The notes under the pieces were generated by a model that was not told the origin of the DNA, did not search any database, and saw only the letters and a list, made by a program, of their open reading frames with translations. Position numbers and translations under genes: made by a program. A DNA stretch of 64,000 bases, taken from NCBI RefSeq assembly GCF_047496725.1, contig NC_132976.1:1844001-1908000 (forward strand). Reading direction: 5' to 3'. Origin of the DNA: Anoplolepis gracilipes. Taxonomy: Eukaryota > Arthropoda > Insecta > Hymenoptera > Formicidae. The first letter of the stretch is position 1, and each line of letters starts with the position of its first letter. Below, piece by piece: positions 48,601 to 60,510 of the stretch.

Positions 48601-50356
48601 AGATTTAAAATTTGAAGAAAGTTGTTAGTTACATAGAAATTAATTAGGATATGGAGGTAGCGGACACGGTGGCGCAGGAGGTGTCGGCGGAGGTTTGGGT
48701 GGTGGACATGGAGGCGGAGGAAGCTTGGGCGGATATGGCGTAGGTGGAGGTAATTTGATCAAAAAGAATAAAGATTCAAAATTTGAACAAAATATTGTTA
48801 CTTACTTATTGTTAGAAACTAAATTTGCGATTATATTGTAGGTGCGGGACACGGAGGAGGCTTAGGTAGCGGACATGGTGGCGCAGGAGGATTAGGTGGA
48901 GGTTTAGGAAGTGGTTTGGGTGGTGGACACGGTGGACATGGAGGAGGCTTGGACGGATATGGCGGAAGTGGAGGTAATTTGAATAAAAAGAAATGAGGAA
49001 TAAATTTCAAAATTTGAAGAAGGTTGACTAAGCTTAGATATTAAATTTTGATTATGCTGTAAATGATATTCTAGGTGGATGTGCTGGAGGATGCGGTGTT
49101 GGTAGCGGCGCAGCAAGTGCTCAAGCAAGCGCTAGTGCAAACGCTGGTGCTGCAGGTACCGGAGGATACGGAGGTCACGGAGGTTCCGTAGGTCCCGCAG
49201 GTTACGCAGGTCACGGATCAGGAGTAGAGTATGTATTATTAAATATACAAATATATAAATTCTAGACATTAAGTAAGAGATATTTCGATCCTGAGATCAT
49301 TTTCGATTTTAATTGCCTATAACTTTCGAATAGCATTGATATACTTTGACATTTTTTGTCAAATATATAATAAAAAAGGATTTAAAAGAAATATCGATTT
49401 TGCAAATGTCTTTCGGAGAATTTATTATTAATATTACGAATTATATATATGGGATGCCTCGAATATTCTAAGAAGGATAATTATGATGTTTCGACATTGT
49501 ATAATGACATCAGAATTTTGTATGCGGTAAAATTAATTTGCGTAAGTTTTTCTAACAGTAGAATAGCTTTCAAGGTAAACAGGCTTCGAGAGAGAATGCT
49601 TCCGTAACTCCCGTTCGTCATACAATTGATGATATGCAAATTATGCTTGATTATGGAAATCAACAAGACATATTAATTTTTTTAACACATGCACCTTGGA
49701 TGAAACATAAAAGAACAAAAATAACCCTAAGTAACAACTATAAATAGTATCATTTCTTACATTTTGTACAGTTTTCATAAAATTCTCCATTTTTTAAAGT
49801 TATTTAATAAGTTTTTAAAAATAATTTTGTTAGTTTTTTATTTACATAAAATTGTGATGCAATTATGCTAAAAGAGTTAAAAGTGATAAAAAAACAATGT
49901 TGAAAAAGGAAATAGAAAATGTGCCTAATGTAAAATATATTCTACACAAATAACACACCAGAAATTATTCTACGATATATTAATAAAAAATACAATTCTA
50001 TTTTTAGTTCTGACTTCTCAAGGTTTAATATCTTCCTCTGAAAAATATTTTTCAATAAGACAAACATTATTGTAATGTAATATTAGTATCATATTTGAAA
50101 GTATATATTATTATATAGCCAGATGAATAAATAATTGGATAGATAATTTTTTGACAATTATTTAATTTACGTTTAGAATTTTATCAAATGTTTCTTTGTT
50201 TATAGTTTATTCTCCCGCATTGGTGATACCGAAGAAGGTGCGGACAAGAGTGGCACTGTGGAAGGTGCCAAAGGTGTTTACAGCAGCAGCTCAGCTAATA
50301 TAGACGATAGTGGTAAAGGTTCTTATTCCGTGAAAGCGGGTAAAATTCCGGCGTAA
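45659..50356 (+). CDS. Secreted glycine-rich structural protein (cuticle/silk-like), 584 aa, 11 exons
   Basis: Exons: 45659-45725, 46401-46949, 47233-47265, 47561-47722, 47838-47918, 48021-48257, 48481-48567, 48648-48749, 48842-48973, 49075-49228, 50206-50356 (1755 nt, 584 codons plus stop). The N-terminus MWQHRTIGLLALLLFAACVQA is a signal peptide (cleaved about A21), followed by a furin-type RPKR at 28-31. Then come a Ser/Ala segment, long GGLGGGSGG, GGYGGGS and GGHGG repeats, a Cys-containing Ala/Ser segment (GGCAGGCGVGSGAASAQAS) and a polar C-terminal tail (from DLFSRIGDTEEGADKSG). All eight exons from 46401 to 48973 are phase 1-1. I do not recognise an orthologue; composition and secretion point to cuticle, eggshell or silk matrix. 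A TATA box precedes it and ATTAAA follows at 50381. Confidence 0.85.
47561..48290 (+). repeat. Tandemly duplicated exon-intron units in the glycine-rich gene
   Basis: Exons 47561-47722, 47838-47918 and 48021-48257 share the ending GGT-C|GTAAGTGAAT and similar codons (GSSAGAGSYGGSGSL). Their following introns are near copies: TTTGAATAGATTTTCTGCAATAATTTA, then TTTGACGAACTATTCTTGATTTTTATATCTTTGACATA. The third copy is more diverged and carries a TA run. The intron similarity shows whole-unit duplication, not just repeat expansion within coding sequence. Confidence 0.85.
48560..49074 (+). repeat. Second family of duplicated exon-intron units in the glycine-rich gene
   Basis: Introns after 48567, 48749 and 48973 all begin GTAATTT(A/G)A(T/A)(C/A)AAAAAGAA and contain a TCAAAATTTGAA(C/G)A- or TTTAAAATTTGAAGAA-like stretch followed by GTT. 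The exons they separate code GHGGAGGxGGGLGGGHGG-type sequence. This is an older tandem exon duplication, independent of the 47561-48290 set. Confidence 0.7.
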
Positions 50357-52149
50357 AATTTTATATTTATAATTTTTGAAATTAAATGTTAAATCTTTTT
50401 GATAATCGACGCGTATATTAGCTGTAATTATAATTATATTTTGTCACATAAATATAGTACAACTAAATATATAGCATCTATGTTTTATTTACTTTGTAAT
50501 TATCAGAAAAATGATCCAGCGTCTGAAAAAAATAAATTTTTACTTATATTATATATTTTTTGTGATTTATTTATATTTAAAAAAATCCTATATTTAAGAA
50601 AAAGGAAATATATTGCTGCAATATGTACTAAGTATATAGTGCTATAAATTCTTTTAAATAATCATTTTACTAAGTCTATATGAAGTCGTAACGTCTCTAC
50701 AAAATCAAATAATCATATATTCCGCCATTTACTGAAATTATCTGCTAGTTAATGATGTTTTGATTAACCAGGGAAACTTGTTTCTGATTCTTATCATCAA
50801 CAAATGCTCGATGTAATTTATTTATCACGTTGCACAACAGTGATTATGAAAGTTGAATTTTCAATCGCGATGTGTTCGTAACGTTTGTCGGGTTACACAT
50901 ACGTTATATTTTACCATTACTCGTAATATAAAAATTATATCTCTACTTGAGAAAAAAAATTACATAGTGGATAAAACTCTCTGGCGATGATATATTTAAC
51001 TTTAAAGACTCAAAAACATATATCTTGCGTGCTCATCTCTTTGTATTCATCTCTCATAAATAATTCACGACAATCTTTTATGCATGCGGGAATTTGTGTC
51101 TACCAAAGTATATCGATGACATAAACGGAATTTCCCCGAAATGATATATTTTATTTATTTTTGCATGCACCACTCCCAGCTATCATTTCTTTTCTTTTTT
51201 TCGACATTTATTGTGACACGAAAATACTTATTCACAAAACGTAATAAATAAATAAATAAATAAATTTTATGACGAAAATTTCTTTTCAAGATTTCTTTGC
51301 GTTGATCGATTTAACACGTCGTGTAAACAAAGACGAAATAAATTATATAAAAGAAATAACGCCTAATATACGCCTGTTTATATATAATAAATAATAATGC
51401 TACACATGGATTAAATTTACTGACAATAAATAAATTGTGTGTATTTTATTATCTGCTTATATAAGAAATAAAGTGTATTATTGATAAATTTGATAATGCT
51501 GTTCATGAATATAGCATACAATAGATATTTATATATAGTATATTCACCTCTTTGTGAAAATAGAGTGCGATTTTTTGTAAACTACGTAAATTAAATATTA
51601 ATACGTATTAACGATGTAAATAAAATATTATCTATTTTAAATAATATATTTTTAATATCCTTTTTTTATACTTATATACAATATTTTTATTTAAATAGAA
51701 TTTTAAATACAATTATTTTAAATTTTATCCAACATTAATCCATATACTATTGTTCCAACTCAACATATAACAAAAATAATTGACATGGAGAAAGAAATAT
51801 TCACACCGTGCACTAGTACTGATTCTGGCGAAGAAATTGTTATTGTAGATATAGCTGGACGATTTCCAGATTCACAAATAATATGAATGAATCAGTTACG
51901 AGAAAATTTATTTAAAAAAGTTAATCTTCTTAAAATAAATCACGGTCGATGGGAAAAATGTAATTACAATTTATAGTTTTACATTTATTTGTGATTGGTT
52001 TTAATGTAAAATATACGTTCTTTTCTTCAATAACATATAGTTGTGTGTTACGAAGGAATATACATATTTTTAATTAAAATGTGTGAGACATTAAAAATAT
52101 ATTATAATTTGTCAACAGAAATATTTTTCAATGTAAACATATATGTATT
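50357..52149. other. AT-rich intergenic DNA, no gene seen
   Basis: It contains the 3' end of the glycine-rich transcript (ATTAAA at 50381-50386) and otherwise AT-rich sequence. No coding exon or RNA gene was recognised. Confidence 0.6.
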
Positions 52150-52156
52150 TATATAA

Positions 52157-52450
52157 GGACGAGTGTGGCTACGAACGCTGCGTCGTCGACTGCGAACCGA
52201 CAGAACGTGGATTCGAATCCACTGAGGAACCCATATGCCTCTACGAGGTTTTTTCATGGGAATAAGTCTCACTATATTAGTGGCAGATTTTATATAACCC
52301 ATGAAAAGGATGGTATGAGTAGATTTCTCATACAATATCCATATGCATCAAATAATGCAGCATTCTTAGTGGTGAATGGATTATAGCACCGCCTAAGATG
52401 TTGTTACTCTCTTTCAGTTTAATACGTGATGCAAGACATCTCCAAGGTAT
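52157..52450 (+). mobile_element. tRNA-derived SINE
   Basis: A pol III-type split promoter is visible. An A-box-like TGTGGCTACGAACG (52164-52177) and a near-perfect B box GATTCGAATCC (52210-52220) are about 45 bases apart, as in a tRNA. The B box sits in a T-arm-like stem (GTGGATTCGAATCCAC). The head does not fold into a full functional tRNA and runs into an unrelated body, the structure of a tRNA-derived SINE. The 3' boundary and target duplications are uncertain; an A/T-rich (AAAT)n stretch lies near 52600. Confidence 0.6.
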
Positions 52451-52633
52451 AATTCACCCCCATTAACCTAGCACCCCCACCATGAAAAATCGGGTTCGCA
52501 TATATTGCAAAATTAAGTGCTAATTTGTTGCTCTAAAAGCGAATTTATTGCTTCTATATTTTCGCAGGAAAATAATGTTAAAGATTATGTAATTTAAATA
52601 CGAAAATAAATAAATAAAATTTATGAAAGGCCC

Positions 52634-52754
52634 GATTGCACCAACATTATTTTGAATTTAAGTGAAACATGTGTCTATCTATCTTTCTTTTTAAATGAAT
52701 AAAGACAGACATATATTTAGTCTCGCTTAAAGCCAAAATAATGTTGATCCAATC
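52634..52754. mobile_element. Palindromic MITE-like hairpin
   Basis: GATTGCACCAACATTATTTTG at the left end pairs with CAAAATAATGTTGATCCAATC at the right (18 of 21 identical as inverted repeats). The pairing continues imperfectly inward through TTTAAGTGAAAC / GAGACTAAA-like sequence, so nearly the whole 121 bp folds back. It is non-coding and sits just upstream of the JMJD4 promoter. A MITE is most likely; a transcribed hairpin is possible. Confidence 0.55.
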
Positions 52755-52848
52755 GAGCTTAAGTTTCTTTTTTGGCTTTCGCGCACAATCCACGATCATC
52801 CACCTCGCGCAAGATAAACATCATCACCTGTGATACTGTCATCAATGT

Positions 52849-52869
52849 CACGTGTCAGCGTGTCACGTG
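52849..52869. promoter_or_regulatory. Paired CACGTG E-boxes upstream of JMJD4
   Basis: Two palindromic CACGTG sites (52849-52854 and 52864-52869), each within GTCACGTGT, spaced 15 bp apart. They are about 230 bp before the JMJD4 start codon. Such sites bind bHLH-Zip factors (Myc/Max, USF, MITF types). Position suggests a proximal promoter element; function is inferred. Confidence 0.45.
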
Positions 52870-53098
52870 TTACCTTTGCGCTGTGCTAGATTGCGCGATG
52901 TCGCGCGACGTGAGGTTAATTCTGACTGATTCGATACGTGACTTACATCGTAAAAAAATATCATTTGACTCAAAAATGTTATATCCTCGACAACGAAAAT
53001 GGATATTTCTAGATCGGCATCATTGTTCGATATCATAAACGTCACTTTTAACAGCGTTACAGATGGAATAGCTGTACGATGAAGATCAAATCTTGGTC

Positions 53099-54679
53099 AT
53101 GTCGACGCTTATTGAAATTAATAACAGTTTATACTCGTTTGACGAGGACACTTGCGTTCCTGATACGATCGAGCGAATTGAGGAATCAACGGTGACATAT
53201 AACGATTTTTTCTCAAAGTATCTGATACCTAATAAACCGTGCGTCATTAATTTCCAAGCAACTGAAAATTGGCCGTGCAGACGCGACTGGGTATTGAATG
53301 GTGAACCCAATTTTCAAGTGCTCCGTACATTATTCGGTATGTAAGAAATTCTCGTTGAAGAAAGAAAATGTATCACATTATTAACGTTAAAATAATTTTC
53401 TATTGCCCAGGACATACCGTCGTCCCGGTCGCTGATTGTAACAAAAAATTTTACAACTCACAATTCAAGGATGACATGCCCATGAAAAATTACTTGGAAT
53501 ATTGGATTGATTATAAGCGAAACAATTATGCAAAATCGATGCCATTATTATATCTAAAGGATTGGCACTGTGTGAAAAGCTTCCCTGATATCCCAATTTA
53601 TGAAGTGCCTCAGTATTTTGTATCTGACTGGTTGAATGAATATTATATCGCTCACCCTGAACTAGATGATGATTACATGTTTATATATATGGGGCCGAAA
53701 GAAACGTGGTAAGTACATTTTCAATGTTACAATTGCTTTTGTTTGAGATTCAAAACTTATTGTTTATATCCATAGATCTTTGGATATTGAAATTGATTTA
53801 ATCATTCCTACAATGTCCAGGACTCCTTTACATGCAGATGTTTTTACATCATACAGCTGGTCTGCAAATATAGTTGGAAAAAAGAGATGGTTATTGTTTC
53901 CCCCACATGAGGAGGATCATCTTCGTGATCTTTATGGCCAATTAGCATATGATGCAGTTTCAGAGGATCTTAATGATCATACAAAATACAAAATGTATGA
54001 TAGTAAAACATTAAAATGTTTTGATATAATTCAAGAAGCAGGAGAGATTATATATGTGCCATCTGGATGGCATCATCAAGTTTGGAATTTGGTAAATAGT
54101 TATAATAAAGCTGTATAAAGTTGTAAGATCCTTCGCAAAAAAAAAAAAAAAAAAAAAAAAAAATAGTTTAACAGAAAGTTAATTGTGTCATTTTTTATAT
54201 AGGAAGATACAATTTCCATTAATCATAATTGGATTAACAGTTGTAATATAAGCAATGTATGGCATGCGTTAAAAAAGGAATTAAGATCTGTTATGAAAGA
54301 AGTTGACGATTGCAAGGATATGAAGAACTGGAATGAACATTGTCAATTGATGCTTAAGGTCTCCTATGGCATGGATTATAAACAGTTTCTTGAATTTATA
54401 TCATTTATTGCTAAGAATCGTTTACATGCTATGTTAAAGAAAAATCAAGTTGTCAGTTTTCGCAAGTATTGTTTTGGATATAATCACTGTTTGTTTGATT
54501 TGCGAATACTGAAGAACATATTGGACGATATTATCACAGACGCGCAAGATCTGTCTGTGTACAATTTGATCTGTGAAAATGATGAAGCACAGCTGTTATC
54601 GAAAACTATTGTTTCATTTCTCGAATCAGCTTGTAACATTGAAAATAACTTCATGATCGCACAAAGCAAGATTCAATGA
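53099..54679 (+). CDS. JMJD4: JMJD4-like JmjC 2-oxoglutarate/Fe(II) oxygenase, 427 aa
   Basis: Exons 53099-53336, 53411-53708, 53821-54091, 54203-54679 (1284 nt, all GT-AG, phases match). The protein matches JMJD4, which in mammals hydroxylates a lysine of release factor eRF1 and aids translation termination. The JmjC core reads WTPLHADVFTSYSWSANI, giving Fe(II) ligands H183 and D185, followed by KKRWLLFPP and PSGWHHQVWNLEDTISINHNW with the distal ligand His near 263-264. The fold therefore looks catalytically intact. Length is like human JMJD4. The start is the first ATG after an in-frame TAG at 53069. AATAAA at 54694 lies only 15 bases after the stop. A long A-run sits in intron 3. Confidence 0.92.
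54137..54163. repeat. Poly(A) tract in JMJD4 intron 3
   Basis: About 27 consecutive A residues within the intron 54092-54202. Confidence 0.9.
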
Positions 54680-55028
54680 ATCTTAACAAATGAAATAAAT
54701 TTGTTAATAGAAGCAAATTGTGATTTTTGTTTTCTTTTCATAAATATAGCGGTTGATTGTTTTATGAAACCATGTCATATTCTTATGTGTCTAAAATTTT
54801 ATAAATTTCCTTCCTTAACTTTATTTAAATTTTCTCTTAGAAGATAACATTTTGCAGGGTCATATTTTAAAATTATCTTTGTACAGTAAGCATATTTAGA
54901 CACATTATTTAATTATCCACAAGTAAAATGCAATGGAGAAGTTGAAAGAAGTGTTTTCAATTTTTTTATAAAATTGCTAATATGTGGAACATATGTATGG
55001 CAAAAAGCAATAATCTTATAGTCTATAA

Positions 55029-55093
<65 letters not shown>

Positions 55094-55524
55094 CACACGA
55101 TAAATGAAAGCTCTAGAAGCTCTGGCATATTTTCACATGTGAGCGAAATTATTTCTTTAAAGTATAATTAAACATAAAAATATTTTTTTCTTAAGTTGCA
55201 TATATATACTACACATTCTCTAAGTGTATAAAGATTTACAATAAAAATTTCCTATTTGAAATTCTAAGCTATACGTGCATCCTAATCGTGGATACATCAT
55301 CCCTGCTGCTTGTAAACAATAGTATTTCGTAAAACATAACTTATATTTAGCTTTCACGCGTATTGTCTTATTTACTATCAAATTTTTTTATAATATATAA
55401 GCATAAATATCCTTATATATATTTCTGTGTATGTTAAAATGATTATACACGCGCATGCGCATGTATGCACTTATATATACTTGTGTAAAAAACACAAATA
55501 TATACTAGCATACATGTACACTAG

Positions 55525-55590
<66 letters not shown>

Positions 55591-57015
55591 CAATAAAAAA
55601 TATATAAAATTTATAAGATGCAAATATAAATTTTTCTTCAAAAAGTGCCCGATGTGATTGAAACTAGACGATATATTTTTCTAATCAAATTGATTTAGTA
55701 ATGCATATAAGTGTATATAATTTTTTTCCAACGTTTATGAGTGTGCGTCTAGAGAGCCCTGTTATTCCATGTGTGCCCTATATCTAAGTTTGCATCTTGT
55801 TTTTTTGTTTTTATGGAATCCATCTATTCTCTCGATATATGCTATATCTAATATAGATATGCTTGACATGAAAAGGATTGTAAAAATTTATCTTTTACAT
55901 CTTTTAACACAAGTATCCTGTCTTTAATTTGAAAAATTGCTCTAAAAAAATTTTTATAGTAGGATATATATTGCATGAGAAAAAGAAAGAAATTAATATG
56001 AAACACTAGAGTTAAGTATATCTCTTCTATCTAATGTACGCGTCGTGTGTACATATTTATTAATCTATAAAAAAAATGTGTGCTCTTTCTTGTAGAGGGT
56101 TTAATCTATACATTCCTTTCCTTACTGACTTGTAACCACTTACAAACTGATATTAAATATTGCACCAGCAAAGAGCTATTTAAAATGAGATACACAGTTA
56201 GCTCTTTTTTTCCATGATTCCTGACATTAAAAAAGATTGTCATGGTTTAAAATATAATAACGATTTTATCGCGTAATTTTCTGATAAAAAATTTCCACGG
56301 CCACAGAAATAAGCAAATACAGGTGATTACAGACGGTACATATATGTACGTCCTACCATTTACACATTCACATATATACACAAATAAGTCTCTGTACACA
56401 CACATACATACACGCACACACACACACGCACACATTTACTCTCGTAAATTTAAACATTTTTCTGACAATTTTTCATCTTGCATAGCAAGCATATCTAATA
56501 TTTAAAAAGCATCACACGTGTCACAAAGTCTAACACATTGATCAATAACAATTAACCACTACTGCAAAGTTTAGACTTTCTGCAATGTGTGCTTATATAT
56601 TTGTTGCAAGTAAACTTTTCATATTTTTATTTAAATTAGGTGTAAATGTACCACAGTGTATTCTTCTTATAATTTTAATTTTACTATTTATTAATAAGAT
56701 AAACAATGAATGCTCTTACTCTCTTGCTCATTAAAGAGAAAAAAAGGCCGAATAATCATTAATCATTAGTTTGATGAACAAATTTTTACAAAATTGTTCT
56801 AAAACGTAAATGATAGTCACGACCTCAAGGGGTTTTATTATCAGCATAAAAATATCACTGATTAAAGTAACATTTATGTAGATATAACGTTATGTAGATT
56901 GGTTTTTTTTCTATATATTACGTTTGTTTAATTTTTCTCTGAATATATAACTACCTAAAAGTTTTTCATTTTTACATCTTATCTTTCATTAGAGTTTTAT
57001 ATATAGATATATATA

Positions 57016-57072
<57 letters not shown>

Positions 57073-57201
57073 TATCCTAAAAATACAAAATGTGAATTTT
57101 CTTAACAAGAAAAAGTTTTAGTTATATTACAAGTATATAGATTATATTTATCTTCAAGCGCGGAAATTATTTCTACGTTTTTCTTAAAGATTGTTCAACA
57201 A
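54680..57201. other. Intergenic region between convergent JMJD4 and PCIF1
   Basis: It holds the JMJD4 poly(A) signal (AATAAA 54694-54699), three large TA microsatellites (55030-55093, 55524-55587, 57001-57064) and a CA-rich run (56393-56433). TTTATT at 56834-56839 (minus-strand AATAAA) could end PCIF1 mRNA. No gene was recognised. Confidence 0.6.
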
Positions 57202-59719
57202 TTATACAGAATGACTGGGTAGTGTCTGTACGGGTGGCACAGTCGGCGTTGTCACAGGTGTTACTGGTGTTGTCGGTACAGGTACTGGCGTCGATGGTAT
57301 CGGTTGATGCGTTTGCCTTGGAGGGGAAAGAAGCTCTTGTCTGTCTCTCTCCCGTTCTCGACCAGGTCGCCAGGCTTCCAATAAGGCCTCAACTCGCTCT
57401 TCCGTAGGTCCCCATCGTGCTGAGCCGGCTGTATTTTGTAACCATACAACCAGCGTACCATGTACTGCTCGGATGTTCACTTCACCTCTGGAAATATATT
57501 ACAAAGTGAAATAAATTATTTTAGATACAAGTTTGGGATTTATTCGTGATTCGTAAACACACTTTGGAAGAATATGTTGAAATCCATGTCTGTATTCGTG
57601 TTCCATAGCAGGTACCACTACTTGTTTGCGCTTAAAATGACTGCCTTCAAGTTTTATGAGCGCGTTAGGAGCCGGATCTCGCCATTCCGGTAAAAATACC
57701 ACAAACGACAAGGGCTCCGCCGAATCAGCCAGCAGACGCTCGAAATGATTGACCATGGCTTCCATTAGTTCCTCGCAGTAGGGCGGATTCGCTTGAAACG
57801 AACCGCTGACCGGCCTAAAATCCAAAAACGGTCCCCTCGATCCGAAATATGAGTCCGTGTCGGCAAACGCCGAGCAATACTGCCGAAAATAACAATTTAA
57901 GGGCGAAGCAAAACATTCGAACGAAACGCCAAACGATCTCTGAAGACATTCAAAAACCGTTACTGGGAGAGCCATTTGAGTTGCTTGGCCCTCGTTGATT
58001 CCAAAGTATGTCTGATAACGTTTCAACATGCACCAAACGCGTGGCAGAAACATTTCAAACTTTTTGTCGTCAAAACAGTTGTACCTATACAAATGTTCGA
58101 GTTTGGTGAGATGTGTATTATTGATATACATAGTGTCACCATGAAAGCGTAGCATCGTTTGCTCACGCTCTGGGAGATAATCCACCTGTGGAAGTCTCGG
58201 TGTGGGGAGAGAGAATTGCACTGGGTAACACCAAACCTTTCTTTGCGTACTAGCTGGACCTCCTAAGGGTATAACGTCTCCGAGACCGTTATCCTTGAGA
58301 ATTTGATTGTTTTTATCCTTCACCTTCTTCGCATATTCCGTCGATAGGTGATAAATTTTTAGACATATACCCTCCACGCTAGCTTTAACAGTCTCCGTAA
58401 GATGCGGCTGACATTGTCGCTTTAAATGTGCGAGTCTGTCTTGAAAATCATCGAACGTAGCGCCTACCGTTCTTCTTAACCATTGAAAGGTGTCTTCCGC
58501 GTTCCATTTGACGACTTTCCGACTTTCAGAAGATGCTGCTCTTGATTCTATCATTTTCTTCGCGGCTTCAGCATAACGCGACAATTGCTTCCTTGCATCA
58601 CCCGTGAACTTTGGCCTTACCAATTTGATGGGGATATCGTTCATGATTTCACGATACATGGACATGGAAATTTCAGGGAAGCATTGACTCGGTAATAGTG
58701 GATCCGAGCCGCAATCGATGACCTTTCGTTCCATCAGCCATCTATTGAAAGAATCTTTTGGTGCGTCTATAGATTCACGAGTGTGACATAACTCTTGATA
58801 ACATTGCCGTAGTTTCGCCAATAATGCACAGCGCAGAGCTTCCGCTTCAGGATGAACATGCGGCAAACTTGACGGTGCTCTCTCGTATATTATAACATTC
58901 GTAGATATCTCCAGATCCCATGGGCCCCTAACATAACAATAAACAAATTGTTCATTTATATTAGCACATTTTAATATCTCGGTGAAACTGAACACTTACG
59001 CCAATATAAATTTCTTTGCTGGTGGGACAGTTCCGTCTTCCGATGCTCTCCGTTTCAATGCACCACCCGGTGTACCCGGTGGAATGGTTCCATTTCCAGG
59101 TGGAGGTGGTACACCACAAATACCAAGTGGATCCGTGATTGGATCAAACTTTGATAAAATATACATATATATTATCTTTTCTTTTCTTTCAAAAATTCAG
59201 ATGTTTGTAATATTATATTATATCTTGTAGTACCTGAGGTTTCAGGGAAGGTACTACCCATAGAGACTCTCCAGTCAACTTATTCCAAAAATACGGCCGG
59301 CTTTCTCTTTTACTCCAAAATTTTTTCCAACCTTGTTGTTGAAGTTCAACAGATAACTCCTGTTCTGGAAAGCTTCCAGGTGGTGTGCCCTACAATAATT
59401 TTCTTATTATCTAATAACTTGTAATGGTTAAAAAGAAAGACTCATAAAAGATTTTTTTCTATACTTGAGTTATCAACGGTGGTTGTTGTATATGACCAAT
59501 TTGAGGACAGTGATCAGCTACAGTTTGCGTCGGTGTTATTATGGGTGTTTGGAGTTTCACAGGCGTAGGAACTATAACTTGCGCTACTGTCGAATTTGTA
59601 TCTTGCTGTAATGTTTGGTGATGATGCATGGCTGGCAACGATGACACCGATTGCCCCGATAAAGTTTCCCAATTTGAGGTATTGGGTATATCTTGCTTTC
59701 CTCCACTTACTTCGTTCAT
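57202..59719 (-). CDS. PCIF1: PCIF1/CAPAM, cap-specific m6Am methyltransferase, 736 aa
   Basis: Minus-strand exons: 59465-59719, 59234-59389, 59000-59148, 57563-58927, 57202-57487 (2211 nt, phases match). PCIF1 adds the N6-methyl group to 2'-O-methyladenosine next to the mRNA cap and binds the phosphorylated Pol II tail through a WW domain. Here the WW domain is residues about 101-133 (GWKKFW, RPYFWNKLTGESLW, W106/W129/P132). A basic patch (KRRASEDG, AKKF) at about 165-185 may be an NLS. The catalytic region includes FECFASPLNCYFRQYCSAF and SGSFQANPPYCEELM, with the methyltransferase tetrapeptide N567-P-P-Y570. The C-terminal tail is Thr/Pro/Val-rich. Human PCIF1 is 704 aa. Acceptor TTTTTAG at 59751 shows an upstream non-coding exon. 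Confidence 0.94.
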
Positions 59720-60389
59720 TGTTTGATATGCGTTCTTGCCGCAACTTACTAAAAATATTTATCCAAACATTATATCATATCTCTGACAAGCATATTAAAA
59801 TATATATTATACAGCTTAAAGATTCTTGCAACTAACATAATCAATAATACATAATTTAATAAATAATATAGAAAAATAATATATGTATACTTCATTAAGT
59901 AAAAAAAAAATATATATATATGCAATATTGTAACAATATATAGTATTAAACAGATAAATTTTACATAATTTTAAATAAAACATATTTTCATAATATTTGC
60001 ATTTATTTTAACAATTAAATAACTATATACATGTGACAAAAGGGAACAAGAAAATATATCACAGATGCGCGGTAAAAATAAAAAATTAAGATGGACCATT
60101 AGAGATGCTGTGATAGAAAAAGCACATTACACCTTGCACAATACAATCTATTCGCATCCAACACTTGTACATATAAACACTTATAAATATAAATTGCAAA
60201 AAGCACAAACATCTCGCGATAATTACGGGATTCTTTTTTAAAACATCGTGGCTCTCGCGACTCGAGAGCGCTCAGTGAGTACAATGTTTGTTTACATACT
60301 GAGAAAACATCTAGGAAAATATGCGATTTCTCGCGTCGCCCGATCGGTCCCGCTTGCACAAAATATACCGCAACCACGAGAGGACTTAC

Positions 60390-60510
60390 CAGAACTGATA
60401 ATATCCTTAATTCATGAGAAATGCGCGACGGCACTTAAAATTCATTCATGATTTGTGAAATTTCACGCAACGATATCCACCCGTACGACGCCATTTGCTT
60501 AAACTGAAAG
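60390..60510 (-). other. PCIF1: Probable non-coding first exon of PCIF1
   Basis: Read on the minus strand, the sequence ends in CAGTTCTG|GTAAGT (donor at 60389), matching the acceptor at 59751 that precedes the ATG-bearing exon. The 5' boundary is estimated. It contains a 19-codon upstream open frame. Confidence 0.5.
60435..60494 (-). other. Upstream open reading frame (19 codons) in the PCIF1 leader
   Basis: ATG at 60494-60492 in good context (AAATGG), coding MASYGWISLREISQIMNEF and then TAA. It is entirely within the presumed first exon, so ribosomes would meet it before the main start. A translational-control role is inference. Confidence 0.4.

Noticed and set aside
52157..52230. Functional tRNA gene
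   Set aside because: A and B boxes are present, but a convincing acceptor stem pairing with the 5' end and a normal anticodon arm were not found. A SINE head fits better.
53780..53820. Coding extension upstream of 53821 in JMJD4
   Set aside because: The JmjC motif requires W-TPLHAD, which is produced only by joining 53708 to 53821; the open frame before it is intron.
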